Below, piece by piece: positions 8,442-16,690 of a stretch of DNA of 64,000 bases. The position numbers and the translations under genes were made by a program. The notes under the pieces are model-generated. The model ran no database searches and was not told where the DNA came from. It saw only the letters and a program-made list of their open reading frames with translations. Numbering within the stretch: the stretch's first letter is position 1; each line of letters begins with the position of its first letter. The stretch comes from Methanocalculus natronophilus (GTDB taxonomy: Archaea; Halobacteriota; Methanomicrobia; Methanomicrobiales; Methanocorpusculaceae): the NCBI RefSeq assembly GCF_038751955.1, contig NZ_JBCEXH010000003.1, positions 76,740 through 140,739 of the forward strand. The letters are read 5' to 3'.

Positions 8442-9944
8442 TCATGGCAATGCGTACCCGGCGAGTATCTGCTGCACAATATCTCTTGCGGGATCAAGCG
8501 GGAAGAATGGTGAAAAAGTAAAGATCCCAAAGAGTATGACGACGATTGCAGTGAAGATTAACGGGCCCCTGATGAGCCAGGTCAGTCTTATCTCCGGTCG
8601 ATCCCTTCCATGTTCTGCCGGGAAGTAGGCATGGTATATCGGGGGGAGGAAATACGCTGCATTCAAAAGAGCGCTTGTCAGCAGTATGAGGACAAAGATG
8701 GGAGCTTCAGCCTCAAATGATCCTGATATGAGGAACCATTTGGTGATAAAACCAGCCGTTAAGGGGATGCCTATCATGCCAAGTCCGGCAATGGTAAAGG
8801 CTGCCCATGTATAGGGCATCTCATCTGCAAGACCTTTCATCTCGGAGATCAGCTTCTTTCCTGTTGCAACAAAGACTGCTCCTGCACAGAAGAAGAGCGT
8901 AATCTTCATAAATGCCTGGTTCATCAGGTGGACAATAGCTCCCTCAAGAGCTGCCGGAGTCAGGAGTGCAGCACCAAGGACGATATAGGAGAGCTGGCTT
9001 ACAGTCGAGTAGGCGAGCCGCATCTTCAGGTTGTCCTGCGAGAGTGCGATTATGGATGCGACCAGAATGGTGATTGAAGCTGCAGCTGCAAGAAATGGTG
9101 CGACACCGATCTCCCTGACAAGTTCAATGCCAAACACAAAGAAGAGAACGCGAAGCAGGCCAAATGCTCCGGCCTTGACAACAGCCACCGCATGCAGAAG
9201 TGCAGATACCGGTGTCGGGGCAACCATCGCGGCAGGGAGCCAGCCGTGAAGCGGCATGATCGCCGCCTTGACTCCAACGCCGATCATGAAGATAAAGAAG
9301 AGCATCCTGAGGATATCCGGGGCAGCTGATCCTGCAAGAATGCCTCCGTCTGCAAAGTCAAGTGTTCCGGTCAGGGTATAGGTGAGGATAATGCCAAAGA
9401 GGAGGATGATCCCGCCGCTCATCAGGTAGGCAAGGTATTTCCTGCCTGCCGCCATTGCCTCGGGTGTCTGGTTATGCACAACAAGCGGGTAGGTTGCAAA
9501 GGTGAGGAGCTCATAGAAGATGAAGAATGTGAGCAGGTTGCCTGAAAAGGCGATACCAACGGTTGAGCCGACACAGACGGCAAAGGAGAGGTAATACCGG
9601 GTCTGGTTCGGTTCATTGAGAGACCGCATATACCCGATTGAGTAGATGGATGTCACTATCCAGAGGAGGGATGAGAGGAACGCAAAATAGATGCCAAAGA
9701 GATCAACTTTGAGTGAGAAAGGGACACCCGGCAGGAGGTTGACGGGATCGAAGAGGTAGACTGCTCCTGCGGTAATGGAGAGATAGAGGAGAAAGACCAG
9801 TCCGAATTTAATAAAGGCCGCAGCAAGGGTGATTCCCTCATTCAGGTACCGTATTCTGTTGCCGAGGAGTGCTGTGATTACGGCTGCTCCAAAGGATATA
9901 AGGATGGTATAAGCGGGAACAGCCGAGTGTATGATCTCGGGCAT
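8442..9944 (-). CDS. mnhD: Mrp/Mnh antiporter subunit D (second copy)
   Basis: 500 aa, about 14 transmembrane helices, NuoM/NuoN-type. Seen motifs: YELLTFATYPLVVH (helix 5 Glu), GVGVKAAIMPLHGWLPAAMVAPTPVSALLHAVAVVKAG, and LMNQAFMKITLFFCAG. It is the last gene of the operon; its ATG (9944) overlaps the stop of the upstream mnhD as TAATG. Two D-type subunits in tandem are typical of archaeal Mrp modules. It acts in the cytoplasmic membrane as part of a multisubunit Na+/H+ antiporter, or of a complex coupled to one. Confidence 0.9.
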   Translation of the reverse strand: MPEIIHSAVPAYTILISFGAAVITALLGNRIRYLNEGITLAAAFIKFGLVFLLYLSITAGAVYLFDPVNLLPGVPFSLKVDLFGIYFAFLSSLLWIVTSIYSIGYMRSLNEPNQTRYYLSFAVCVGSTVGIAFSGNLLTFFIFYELLTFATYPLVVHNQTPEAMAAGRKYLAYLMSGGIILLFGIILTYTLTGTLDFADGGILAGSAAPDILRMLFFIFMIGVGVKAAIMPLHGWLPAAMVAPTPVSALLHAVAVVKAGAFGLLRVLFFVFGIELVREIGVAPFLAAAASITILVASIIALSQDNLKMRLAYSTVSQLSYIVLGAALLTPAALEGAIVHLMNQAFMKITLFFCAGAVFVATGKKLISEMKGLADEMPYTWAAFTIAGLGMIGIPLTAGFITKWFLISGSFEAEAPIFVLILLTSALLNAAYFLPPIYHAYFPAEHGRDRPEIRLTWLIRGPLIFTAIVVILFGIFTFSPFFPLDPARDIVQQILAGYALP

Positions 9945-11431
9945 TATATTCCACCCCCCGGGAGCAACAGCATCGCCGCGGGCCTGATGAGATCCATTGG
10001 AATCTCTACAAGGAACCCGATCAGAATTGAGGCAACAGCGAGTGTCATGATAGGTATGAGATTCATTCTGCGGGGATCATGGGGACGGGTTCTCTGATCG
10101 GGTTCATCGAAGTATGCGCTGTTTATGATTCTGAAGAAGTAGAGTGCTGTAAGAAGTGTCCAGAAGAGGATTGTTCCGGCATATATCCAGAGTCCCGAAT
10201 CAATAGCCGCATTTGCGACATAGACTTTGCTCATAAAACCCCCTGATAACGGTATGCCGATGATTGATATCGCAGCCATCGAGAAGGCTCCCATCGTGTA
10301 GGGCATCGTCTGGCCAAGGCCCCGAAACTGGAAGATGGTCCTGATACCGGCCTGTATCAGGAGTACATCTGCACAGAGAAAGAGACAGGCTTTTGCAAGT
10401 GCATGGGTGATGATTAAAAGGATTGCACCTTCCAGTCCGGCAAGTGTCCCGATACTCATGCCAAGGACGACACAACCGATATTTGCACCAGACGAATAGG
10501 CAAACATCTTCCTGATATCGATCTGCCGGATTGCCATGATGGAGCAGACAACAATAGCAAGCGCACCAAGGAGTGCAAGGATTGACTGGAGCGGGACCTG
10601 GTCTACGGTAATGACGGGGCCTGAGACGGTATAGATGATCCGGATCAGGGCGACAAGCCCTGCTTTCAGTGCGAGTGTTGAGATGACGGGTGCAATTGAG
10701 GGTGCATACGCATAGGCATCAGGCATCCAGATATGGAGTGGGAAGAGGCCGGTCTTGGTGCTGAGCCCGGCAATGAGGAGGGCAATGCCTGCAAGCACCG
10801 TCCATGAGCTGCTGATTGGAGGCAGAATCTCTGCCATAAGCTGCATGTTCAGCGTTCCGGTGCTGATATACAGAAACCCGATTCCAATAAGGATGAATGC
10901 CGATCCGGCAGATCCGATCAGGAGGTACTTGTATCCTGCAAGGAGTCCCCGGCCGTCTCCTCCAAGGGCAACAAGCCCATACATTGCAATTGCCAGGATC
11001 TCAAGGAGGATAAAGAGGGTGAAGATATCGGCACAGATGACAATCCCCTGCATTGCGCCGACTGCAAGGAGGATTGCCGTGTAGAAGAATACTGTTTTTC
11101 TTCCCCCGATCTCTGTGATTGGATCCTGTGCATACAGGATCGTCAGCAATCCTATTGCCAGGATCACTACCGAGATTGTGATTCCGAGATAGTCTGTCTC
11201 AAAGGCGATGCCAAGCGGTGGTGCAATGCCCGAGAGATGGTATGTGACAGGTCCTGATGCTGCCACTTCTGCGAGGAGCATGAGTGCTGAGAGGAGCGTT
11301 CCACCCACTGCAATGAGTGTTATTCTCCGTGCCCATCCCTCGATGAAGTAGCTGATCACCGGAAGCAGGTATGCGGCAACAAACGGGATCAATACGATCA
11401 GGATCGGAAGGTGCAGGGTAATGGCGCTCAT
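9944..11431 (-). CDS. mnhD: Mrp/Mnh antiporter subunit D (first copy)
   Basis: 495 aa, about 14 transmembrane helices. Motifs: ILLEILAIAMYGLVALGG, GLSTKTGLFPLHIWMPDAYAYAPSIAPVISTLALKAGLVAL, and IITHALAKACLFLCA. Its ATG overlaps the mnhC stop (ATGA at 11428-11431). It differs clearly from the second D subunit, so this is an old duplication with separate roles. Product: proton or sodium channel subunit of the Mrp antiporter. Confidence 0.9.
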   Translation of the reverse strand: MSAITLHLPILIVLIPFVAAYLLPVISYFIEGWARRITLIAVGGTLLSALMLLAEVAASGPVTYHLSGIAPPLGIAFETDYLGITISVVILAIGLLTILYAQDPITEIGGRKTVFFYTAILLAVGAMQGIVICADIFTLFILLEILAIAMYGLVALGGDGRGLLAGYKYLLIGSAGSAFILIGIGFLYISTGTLNMQLMAEILPPISSSWTVLAGIALLIAGLSTKTGLFPLHIWMPDAYAYAPSIAPVISTLALKAGLVALIRIIYTVSGPVITVDQVPLQSILALLGALAIVVCSIMAIRQIDIRKMFAYSSGANIGCVVLGMSIGTLAGLEGAILLIITHALAKACLFLCADVLLIQAGIRTIFQFRGLGQTMPYTMGAFSMAAISIIGIPLSGGFMSKVYVANAAIDSGLWIYAGTILFWTLLTALYFFRIINSAYFDEPDQRTRPHDPRRMNLIPIMTLAVASILIGFLVEIPMDLIRPAAMLLLPGGGI

Positions 11432-11811
11432 AACTCTTCCATCAGCCTCCGTGCATCAAGTGTTCCATACTGCCGGTAAATCAGGACGGCAAAGGAGAGG
11501 GCAAGTGCCGTCATGCAGAGGGTGACAACAATTGCAGTCAGCATCATTGCTGAGGGGAGTGGATTTGCATAGAGTATGGTCTCCTGGGAAAGATCAATTG
11601 CATCTTTTGGAAATATCGGCGCAACCCCCCCTTCCACATCCCCAAGCGAGATATAGAAGAGGAAGATCGCGGTCTCTATGATATTCAGGCCAATAAATTT
11701 TTTAATGAGGTTTCGCTTTGCAATCATCGCATAGAGGCCGATCATGATGAGCACGATTGAGACCCAGTAGTTGTAGTGGCCCAGAATGAACCCGGGATCA
11801 AGGTAGTTCAT
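11428..11811 (-). CDS. mnhC: Mrp/Mnh antiporter subunit C (NuoK-like)
   Basis: 127 aa with three transmembrane helices, NuoK/MnhC family. Conserved stretch: IGLYAMIAKRNLIKKFIGLNIIETAIFLFYISLG. After helix 2 there is a loop (DVEGGVAPIFPKDAID), then ANPLPSAMMLTAIVVTLCMTALALSF, a close match to the family core. Overlaps mnhB upstream and mnhD downstream by 4 bp each, so translation is probably coupled. Confidence 0.92.
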   Translation of the reverse strand: MNYLDPGFILGHYNYWVSIVLIMIGLYAMIAKRNLIKKFIGLNIIETAIFLFYISLGDVEGGVAPIFPKDAIDLSQETILYANPLPSAMMLTAIVVTLCMTALALSFAVLIYRQYGTLDARRLMEEL

Positions 11812-12236
11812 TCTTCACCCCCGGCAATTGCGAGGATTATAAGAAAGACGATCGAGAAGACGGCAAGACCGATTCCTATCTCGACAAGTGTGATTGCTAT
11901 TGCGTGAATCGCATCCGGGCGGTATGGCAGGGGAATCGTGCCATACTCAAAGATATTTCCACCGGCAGGGAGTGCGAGAACTGCGGTCAGGATGAAGATC
12001 AGGCATCCCGCACTCCCAATTATCCAGAGCCTCCGCCGTTGTGCAAATCGCCTCACCTCGTTGATACCCATGCCGATTGCTGCCAGAATAAGAGCGCTTG
12101 TAATGATGCTTCCTGCCTGGAAGCCACCTCCTGCCCCGGCATGCCCATGCAGCATCACGTAGGCTCCAAACAGCAGGAGGAACGGAACCATCAGACGGGA
12201 GACTGTCCTGACGATGATATCGCTACTCAAAATCAT
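11808..12236 (-). CDS. mnhB: Mrp/Mnh antiporter subunit B
   Basis: About 142 aa with four transmembrane helices. Conserved MnhB core: VPFLLLFGAYVMLHGHAGAGGGFQAGSIITSALIL. The frame is open upstream to 12290, but the start there would overlap the previous gene by 68 bp. The ATG at 12236 is preceded directly by AGGAGGG, which is too close. A TTG two codons later (12228-12230) has better spacing from that Shine-Dalgarno and may be the real start. Confidence 0.88.
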   Translation of the reverse strand: MILSSDIIVRTVSRLMVPFLLLFGAYVMLHGHAGAGGGFQAGSIITSALILAAIGMGINEVRRFAQRRRLWIIGSAGCLIFILTAVLALPAGGNIFEYGTIPLPYRPDAIHAIAITLVEIGIGLAVFSIVFLIILAIAGGEE

Positions 12237-12771
12237 CCCTCCTGACCCTGCCTTGTATGAAGAGGCCGATGATGATGATCCCAACAGCAAAGATAACAGT
12301 CACTTCACCAAGCGTATCAAAAGCCCGGAAGTATGCAATAATTGAGGTGACCACATTCGAAACACCCATGATCTTCTGCCCTTCCTCGATGTAGGGGTTC
12401 CCGGTTACTGTTGCACCAGGAGAGTCCGGGCTTCCGAATGCGGGCATCCCTGCAGCTGCAAGGGCTAGAATTGCCCCGACTGTCAGAACAACCACAAGGG
12501 GTCCGATCCTGATTTTGTTGTCGTCAGTCTCTTCCTCCATCCTGGCAGTCATCCTGATGGCGAGGATGAAGAGGGCGGTTGTTATCCCTGCACCAATGGC
12601 TGCTTCAGTCAGTGCTACGTCTGGAGAGTTGAGCTGGGCATAGATGATCGCCATCAGAAACGAGTATACCGAGAGGATCATGGCGGCAACAAGGAGATCT
12701 CTGCTCCTGAGAGCCCAGATGGCAAGGACGATTAAAGCAAGGAGGAGTGCCCCGTTTAAAAACCAGATCAT
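12223..12771 (-). CDS. Mrp-type antiporter subunit: DUF4040 (MbhD) plus MbhE-like fusion
   Basis: 182 aa. Residues 1-80 match the DUF4040 or MnhA C-terminal module (SVYSFLMAIIYAQLNSPDVALTEAAIGAGITTALFILAI). Residues ~125-180 match the MbhE or MnhB-N module (NVVTSIIAYFRAFDTLGEVTVIFAVGIIIIGLF). In Pyrococcus Mbh/Mrp clusters these are often separate small proteins; here they are fused. Its ATG (12769-12771) overlaps the mnhG stop as ATGA. Membrane subunit of the antiporter. Confidence 0.85.
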   Translation of the reverse strand: MIWFLNGALLLALIVLAIWALRSRDLLVAAMILSVYSFLMAIIYAQLNSPDVALTEAAIGAGITTALFILAIRMTARMEEETDDNKIRIGPLVVVLTVGAILALAAAGMPAFGSPDSPGATVTGNPYIEEGQKIMGVSNVVTSIIAYFRAFDTLGEVTVIFAVGIIIIGLFIQGRVRRDDFE

Positions 12772-13111
12772 CTCTTCTCCTCCAGGGTGTCTGCATACTC
12801 ATCAGTTTCACCAAGGTTTTCCGGCCTGATTCCTGACCAGTATGCAGCTTTTGAGAGTGACTGGGCGGCTGTCGGGCTTGAGATGAAGAGGAAGACTGCT
12901 ATTGCAAGTACTTTTACAGACAGGAGACTGAAGCCTTCAATGAGGGCTATTCCAAGAAGAATACAGGTTTGTCCAAGTGTATCGCACTTTGTTGTTGCAT
13001 GGAGACGGCAGAAGAAGTCAGGAAACCTGATGATGCCGATTGATCCGACTAAAAAAAAAAGCTGCCTGCAAGGAGGAGCGTTGCAGCAATGATCGTAACA
13101 GGCGCGATCAT
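12768..13111 (-). pseudogene. mnhG: mnhG, interrupted by a frameshift in a T10 homopolymer
   Basis: This fills the only apparent gap in the mnh operon. Reading from ATG 13109-13111 gives MIAPVTIIAATLLLAGSFFF and then a stop, at the run of ten T (ten A on the + strand, 13051-13060). Adding one base in the run restores a full MnhG of about 114 aa containing the family signature GSIGIIRFPDFFCRLHATTK, and it ends at 12768. Start and end overlap mnhF and the next gene by 4 bp exactly as in an intact operon, which argues that the reading frame was functional recently or still is. Possible causes are a sequencing error in the homopolymer, programmed or stochastic slippage, or a true null allele. Confidence 0.85.
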
Positions 13112-13374
13112 GAGAAGATCCTCCCGGTTGTCAGGTAGCGTGATGCAACAATTGTCACAAGAAAACCAAGCAGTGCATACGTGAGGGCGATATCGACGAT
13201 GAAGGGCTGGCCGATATAGGTGGCGATGATGACGAGCATGACTGCGGTTGTCGTTCCGATGACATTGATTGCCATAATACGGTCAGGGAGGGTTGGGCCT
13301 TCTGCAACCCTGTAGAGGCAGAGGAGTGCGGCGATCCCAAGAATAACCGCAGAGATTATCAGGACTGTTTCCAT
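13108..13374 (-). CDS. mnhF: Mrp/Mnh antiporter subunit F
   Basis: 88 aa, three transmembrane helices. MnhF family core: LCLYRVAEGPTLPDRIMAINVIGTTTAVMLVIIATYIGQPFIVDIALTYALLGFLVTIVASRYL. ATG 13374 lies inside the end of mnhE (16-bp overlap), and its stop overlaps the mnhG start. Confidence 0.93.
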   Translation of the reverse strand: METVLIISAVILGIAALLCLYRVAEGPTLPDRIMAINVIGTTTAVMLVIIATYIGQPFIVDIALTYALLGFLVTIVASRYLTTGRIFS

Positions 13375-13880
13375 TTGTTACCTCCGCTAAAGAGTGTTGC
13401 AACCGCATCCCTGATCTCGGTGGTCTTCTGCTGACCGGGATCAGGCTTTTTGAGGTAGTGGATGAATGTATCGCCACTGCTGTTGATGTCGAGGGTGAGG
13501 GTTCCCGGTGTCAGCGTTATCGAATTTCCAAATGTGGTCAGGGCTGTCGGGGAAGTGAGATCGGTTTTGAATCTTCTGACTGCAGGTGAGATCGGAAGGT
13601 TTGGGTGGAGGGTTATCCATATAACCTCGATATTTGCCCTGATGATCTCAACCTGGAGCCTGAGGATGTATGGGATCAGGTGGAGGAGAAAGACTCCATA
13701 TTCCCGGATGCCCTGCCTTGTTTCAACTGATTGAATAACCGGGAAGAACCAGGCGATAAGCGATGATGCGATGATGCCCATCCCGAGATGTACCGGGTCA
13801 AGATATCCTGAGAGGATGATCCAGAAGAGAAAGAGGATTACCGCTGTCAGAATGATCTGAAATGGTTTTCTCCCGGTCAT
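13359..13880 (-). CDS. mnhE: Mrp/Mnh antiporter subunit E
   Basis: 173 aa. Two N-terminal transmembrane helices (FQIILTAVILFLFWIILSGYLDPVHLGMGIIASSLIAWFF), then a cytoplasmic domain with the MnhE motif IEVIWITLHPNLPISPAVRRFKTDLTSPTALTTFGNSITLTPGTLTLDI. First gene of the leftward operon mnhE-F-G-DE-B-C-D-D. The 177-bp spacer to the restriction-modification operon is a divergent promoter region. Confidence 0.93.
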   Translation of the reverse strand: MTGRKPFQIILTAVILFLFWIILSGYLDPVHLGMGIIASSLIAWFFPVIQSVETRQGIREYGVFLLHLIPYILRLQVEIIRANIEVIWITLHPNLPISPAVRRFKTDLTSPTALTTFGNSITLTPGTLTLDINSSGDTFIHYLKKPDPGQQKTTEIRDAVATLFSGGNKWKQS

Positions 13881-14025
13881 ATGGTATTCTCGTCTGTTTG
13901 GATTAAAAAAGATATTGGTATTTGTCGAGGACGTATTCCTCTCGTAATCATCAAAAACGAGCGGGGCTTACGTAGTGGATCAATATGTATTTTATCGGTG
14001 ACATCTTACTATTGAATCAAACCAG

Positions 14026-14034
14026 GTATAAAAC
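14026..14034 (+). promoter_or_regulatory. TATA box of the restriction-modification operon
   Basis: GTATAAAAC is centred about 28 bp before the ATG at 14058, consistent with a leaderless methyltransferase transcript. No Shine-Dalgarno is seen in front of the ATG. Confidence 0.55.
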
Positions 14035-14057
14035 AGAATCAATACACAGGACTTTCA

Positions 14058-15287
14058 ATGTTGCTCACAAATGAGGAGAAACGGGTTAAAATTTATTCAA
14101 TTGAGCAGACGCCAACCAGATCTCATGATGTGACAGCCAACACCCCTCTTGAGTGCCTGAACATGAACTGGACCGAAAAAGAGCTTCCTGAAAGGGAACG
14201 GACAAAGCATGTTCACCGCCTGCACCCCTATCTTGGTAAATACATACCCCAGCTTGTGGAAATATTTCTCAGAAAGTACTTCTCCAGAGGAGAGACAGTC
14301 CTTGATCCATTCTCTGGATCAGGAACGACACTTGTACAGGCACATGAGCTTGGCATCAACTCAATCGGGTTTGATATTTCTGCATTTAATGTTCTCCTTG
14401 CCCGGGCAAAGACACAGGATTATGATCTGCTGAGTATGAAACGTGAAGTCCTTGATATACTGAATAAGGTTCAAGCGGCGACCCAGGTGGATTCAGCACA
14501 GAGTCGGTTGTGGTTTGGGTGTACGCAAGGTCCATATCTCTCCGATACGAACAACGAGTATCTTGAGAGGTGGTTTGCACCAAAAGCTCGTGAGGAGCTG
14601 CTCACCTATCGATATTTTATCGAATCCGGGGATTATCAATATAAAGATCTACTCAAAATCATACTCTGCCGTTCTGCCAGATCAGCACGGCTAACAACAC
14701 ATTTTGACCTGGATTTTCCAAAGAATCCGGTAAACGAGCCGTACCATTGTTATAAACATAACCGGATCTGCCAGCCGACACAGGAAGCTTTCAAATTTAT
14801 AAAACGATATAGTCACGATACGATTAAGCGTGTATCTGAATTTGCCTCTCTGAGAACTGATGCAAGCGTGGCTGTATATCATGATGATTGTCGGAAAGTC
14901 GACTTTCCAGAGGTTGATGGGGTTATAACAAGTCCACCATATGTTGGATTAATAGATTATCATGAGCAGCATACGTATGCGTATAATCTCCTCGGTCTTG
15001 AAGATAAAAGGGAGTGTGAAATCGGCCCTGCATCCAATGGAAAGAGTATGTCTGCAAAAGAAGCATACCAGAAGGACATCATCGATGTATTCAGGCGGAT
15101 TCTTCATTCAGTGCATGAAGATGGAAGATTAATCGTTGTTGCCAATGACAGGGATAATCTCTATGGTGATATCGCTGCATCACTGGATGTTGAAGTGGAA
15201 AATGTGATAGAACGGCATGTCAACCGTAGGACCGGCAGGCGTTCAAGTGAGTTCTTTGAATCTATTTTTATCTGGCGTAAAGCATGA
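14058..15287 (+). CDS. Type II DNA methyltransferase (probable N4-cytosine)
   Basis: 409 aa. The SAM-binding motif I, LDPFSGSGTTLVQAHELG, is near residue 82 and the catalytic motif IV, TSPPYVGLIDYHEQHTYAYN, near 293. The roughly 200 residues between them probably hold the target-recognition region. Motif I before a distant motif IV is alpha-like topology; the TSPPY form of motif IV is typical of N4-cytosine enzymes. The following gene, 15 bp downstream, is a PD-(D/E)XK endonuclease, so this is the protecting half of a restriction-modification system. It methylates the host copies of the recognition site. Confidence 0.88.
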   Translation: MLLTNEEKRVKIYSIEQTPTRSHDVTANTPLECLNMNWTEKELPERERTKHVHRLHPYLGKYIPQLVEIFLRKYFSRGETVLDPFSGSGTTLVQAHELGINSIGFDISAFNVLLARAKTQDYDLLSMKREVLDILNKVQAATQVDSAQSRLWFGCTQGPYLSDTNNEYLERWFAPKAREELLTYRYFIESGDYQYKDLLKIILCRSARSARLTTHFDLDFPKNPVNEPYHCYKHNRICQPTQEAFKFIKRYSHDTIKRVSEFASLRTDASVAVYHDDCRKVDFPEVDGVITSPPYVGLIDYHEQHTYAYNLLGLEDKRECEIGPASNGKSMSAKEAYQKDIIDVFRRILHSVHEDGRLIVVANDRDNLYGDIAASLDVEVENVIERHVNRRTGRRSSEFFESIFIWRKA

Positions 15288-15302
15288 ATTGAGGTACAAT
15301 TG

Positions 15303-16181
15303 ATGGATGAATCACAGGAGATGAAACAAGCGATTCAGTCAGTCATTATGGAATTAATGGATCGGGTTATGGAGAATGTTCTCTATACTGATCCGTTTCT
15401 AAAAGAGGAACACCTCTCAAAAAAACCTTTATATGCGGCGCTTGTGCCTGATGAAATCTTTAAAGGATCTCATTTCGAACGCAGGTTTGTCACACCGTTT
15501 GGAAAAGTCTGGGAGAAACTGGCAGTCGTTGCGGCAACACATGGTCTGGGCTATGCAGAGATGGGCTATCGTATTGATGGCTATGTGCCAAAAGGCCAGC
15601 TCCAACGAATTGCAGAGGTACTGAACAGGCTGGAGCATTCGGCAAGAGGAACAAGCAAAGTTCTTCCGGACTGGAAGAGAGAACTATCATATATACGAGA
15701 AGGAACTGGTGAACTCATCCATACAGCGGTGGTATGCGATCTCTATGTTGAAAATCAGGTGACAAACAAGCGGTATGCCTTTGAATTAAAGGCACCGATG
15801 CCAAATAGTGATCAGACGAAAGTGAGCAAAGAAAAAATCTTAAAATTGTGCTGTATGGAACCAAAAGTGGTTGATGGAGCCTTTTTTGCACTCCCCTATA
15901 ATCCCTATGGAGCACGTGAGCAGTATTCATGGAGTTTCCCTGCCAGGTGGTTTGATATGAAGCAGGATCACGTGGTGCTGATTGGTGAAGAATTCTGGAA
16001 TATGATTGGGGGTGCTGGTACTTACAATGCTTTTATTACAGCAGTAAACGAGATCGGCGTAGAGTATAAAGAGCGGATTTACAGGGAGTATCTTGGAATT
16101 GAACCTCCTGCAGCATATGTGCCCGAGCAGGCGCTGCTCCAGGAGCCTGCACCCGATTATCATCCAGATAATACTGAATAA
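15303..16181 (+). CDS. Type II restriction endonuclease, TdeIII/MjaII-like family
   Basis: 292 aa from the ATG at 15303, which has GAGGT a few bases upstream. A PD-(D/E)XK core is visible: VVCDLYVEN, then RYAFELKAPMPNSDQTKVSKEK, giving D...ExK near residues 142 and 161-163. The FELKAPMPNSDQTKVSKEKIL segment is characteristic, as I recall it, of the TdeIII-type family, whose known members cut GGNCC; the specificity here is inferred. Cotranscribed with the methyltransferase. It cleaves unmodified foreign DNA in the cytoplasm. Confidence 0.82.
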   Translation: MDESQEMKQAIQSVIMELMDRVMENVLYTDPFLKEEHLSKKPLYAALVPDEIFKGSHFERRFVTPFGKVWEKLAVVAATHGLGYAEMGYRIDGYVPKGQLQRIAEVLNRLEHSARGTSKVLPDWKRELSYIREGTGELIHTAVVCDLYVENQVTNKRYAFELKAPMPNSDQTKVSKEKILKLCCMEPKVVDGAFFALPYNPYGAREQYSWSFPARWFDMKQDHVVLIGEEFWNMIGGAGTYNAFITAVNEIGVEYKERIYREYLGIEPPAAYVPEQALLQEPAPDYHPDNTE

Positions 16182-16234
16182 CAAGTCTTTTGTTACATGC
16201 TCTTCTCAAAACGTATTTTCAGCAAAAAAAGACT

Positions 16235-16507
16235 TTACTTTTTCCACCGCTTCAGTTCCGGGAGGAACTTCCCTGTCATCTCCTTTGCCTCATCATACGG
16301 CATAATGCCCATATCACTGATCTGCTGCGAACAGAATTGAATCATCTCTTCCAGGGTAATTGTGTCATCAATATATGCTCCGTCCTGGTAGCAGTAACTG
16401 CAATACTCTTCTGACTTTGAGCCGTCTTTTTCTGTTCCGAAGTGCTCTTCTTCACTCATCGGCATGCCGCAGCTCTGGCAGAACGGGCCCTGTGGGATCT
16501 CTGTCAT
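16235..16507 (-). CDS. Small putative zinc-ribbon protein
   Basis: 90 aa. N-terminal FCQSCGMPMSEEEHFGTEKDG, then EEYCSYCYQDGAYID, gives two CxxC pairs with the spacing of the small 'putative zinc ribbon' family common in methanogens and bacteria. The rest (EEMIQFCSQQISDMGIMPYDEAKEM...LPELKRW) is the family's helical tail. Function is unknown for the family. Convergent with the restriction endonuclease gene. Confidence 0.85.
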   Translation of the reverse strand: MTEIPQGPFCQSCGMPMSEEEHFGTEKDGSKSEEYCSYCYQDGAYIDDTITLEEMIQFCSQQISDMGIMPYDEAKEMTGKFLPELKRWKK

Positions 16508-16690
16508 ACGAGATGGATTGACTTTTTCTGATAAAAAAGTACGCTTTTTGGTGGAGCTGGCAGCTTACTGGATTCAGTATTGGTGCCATGTATGTGTATC
16601 TTCTCCCAAAACAGGTTGTTTGCGCTGCGACCAGATCAGGACCAGGTCAGGAATGGAGCATTCATTACGCCCGGTGCCAATTGTACTGCT

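Noticed and set aside
13051-13060. Insertion element as cause of the mnhG break
   Set aside because: No foreign sequence or target duplication; the only defect is the length of the homopolymer.
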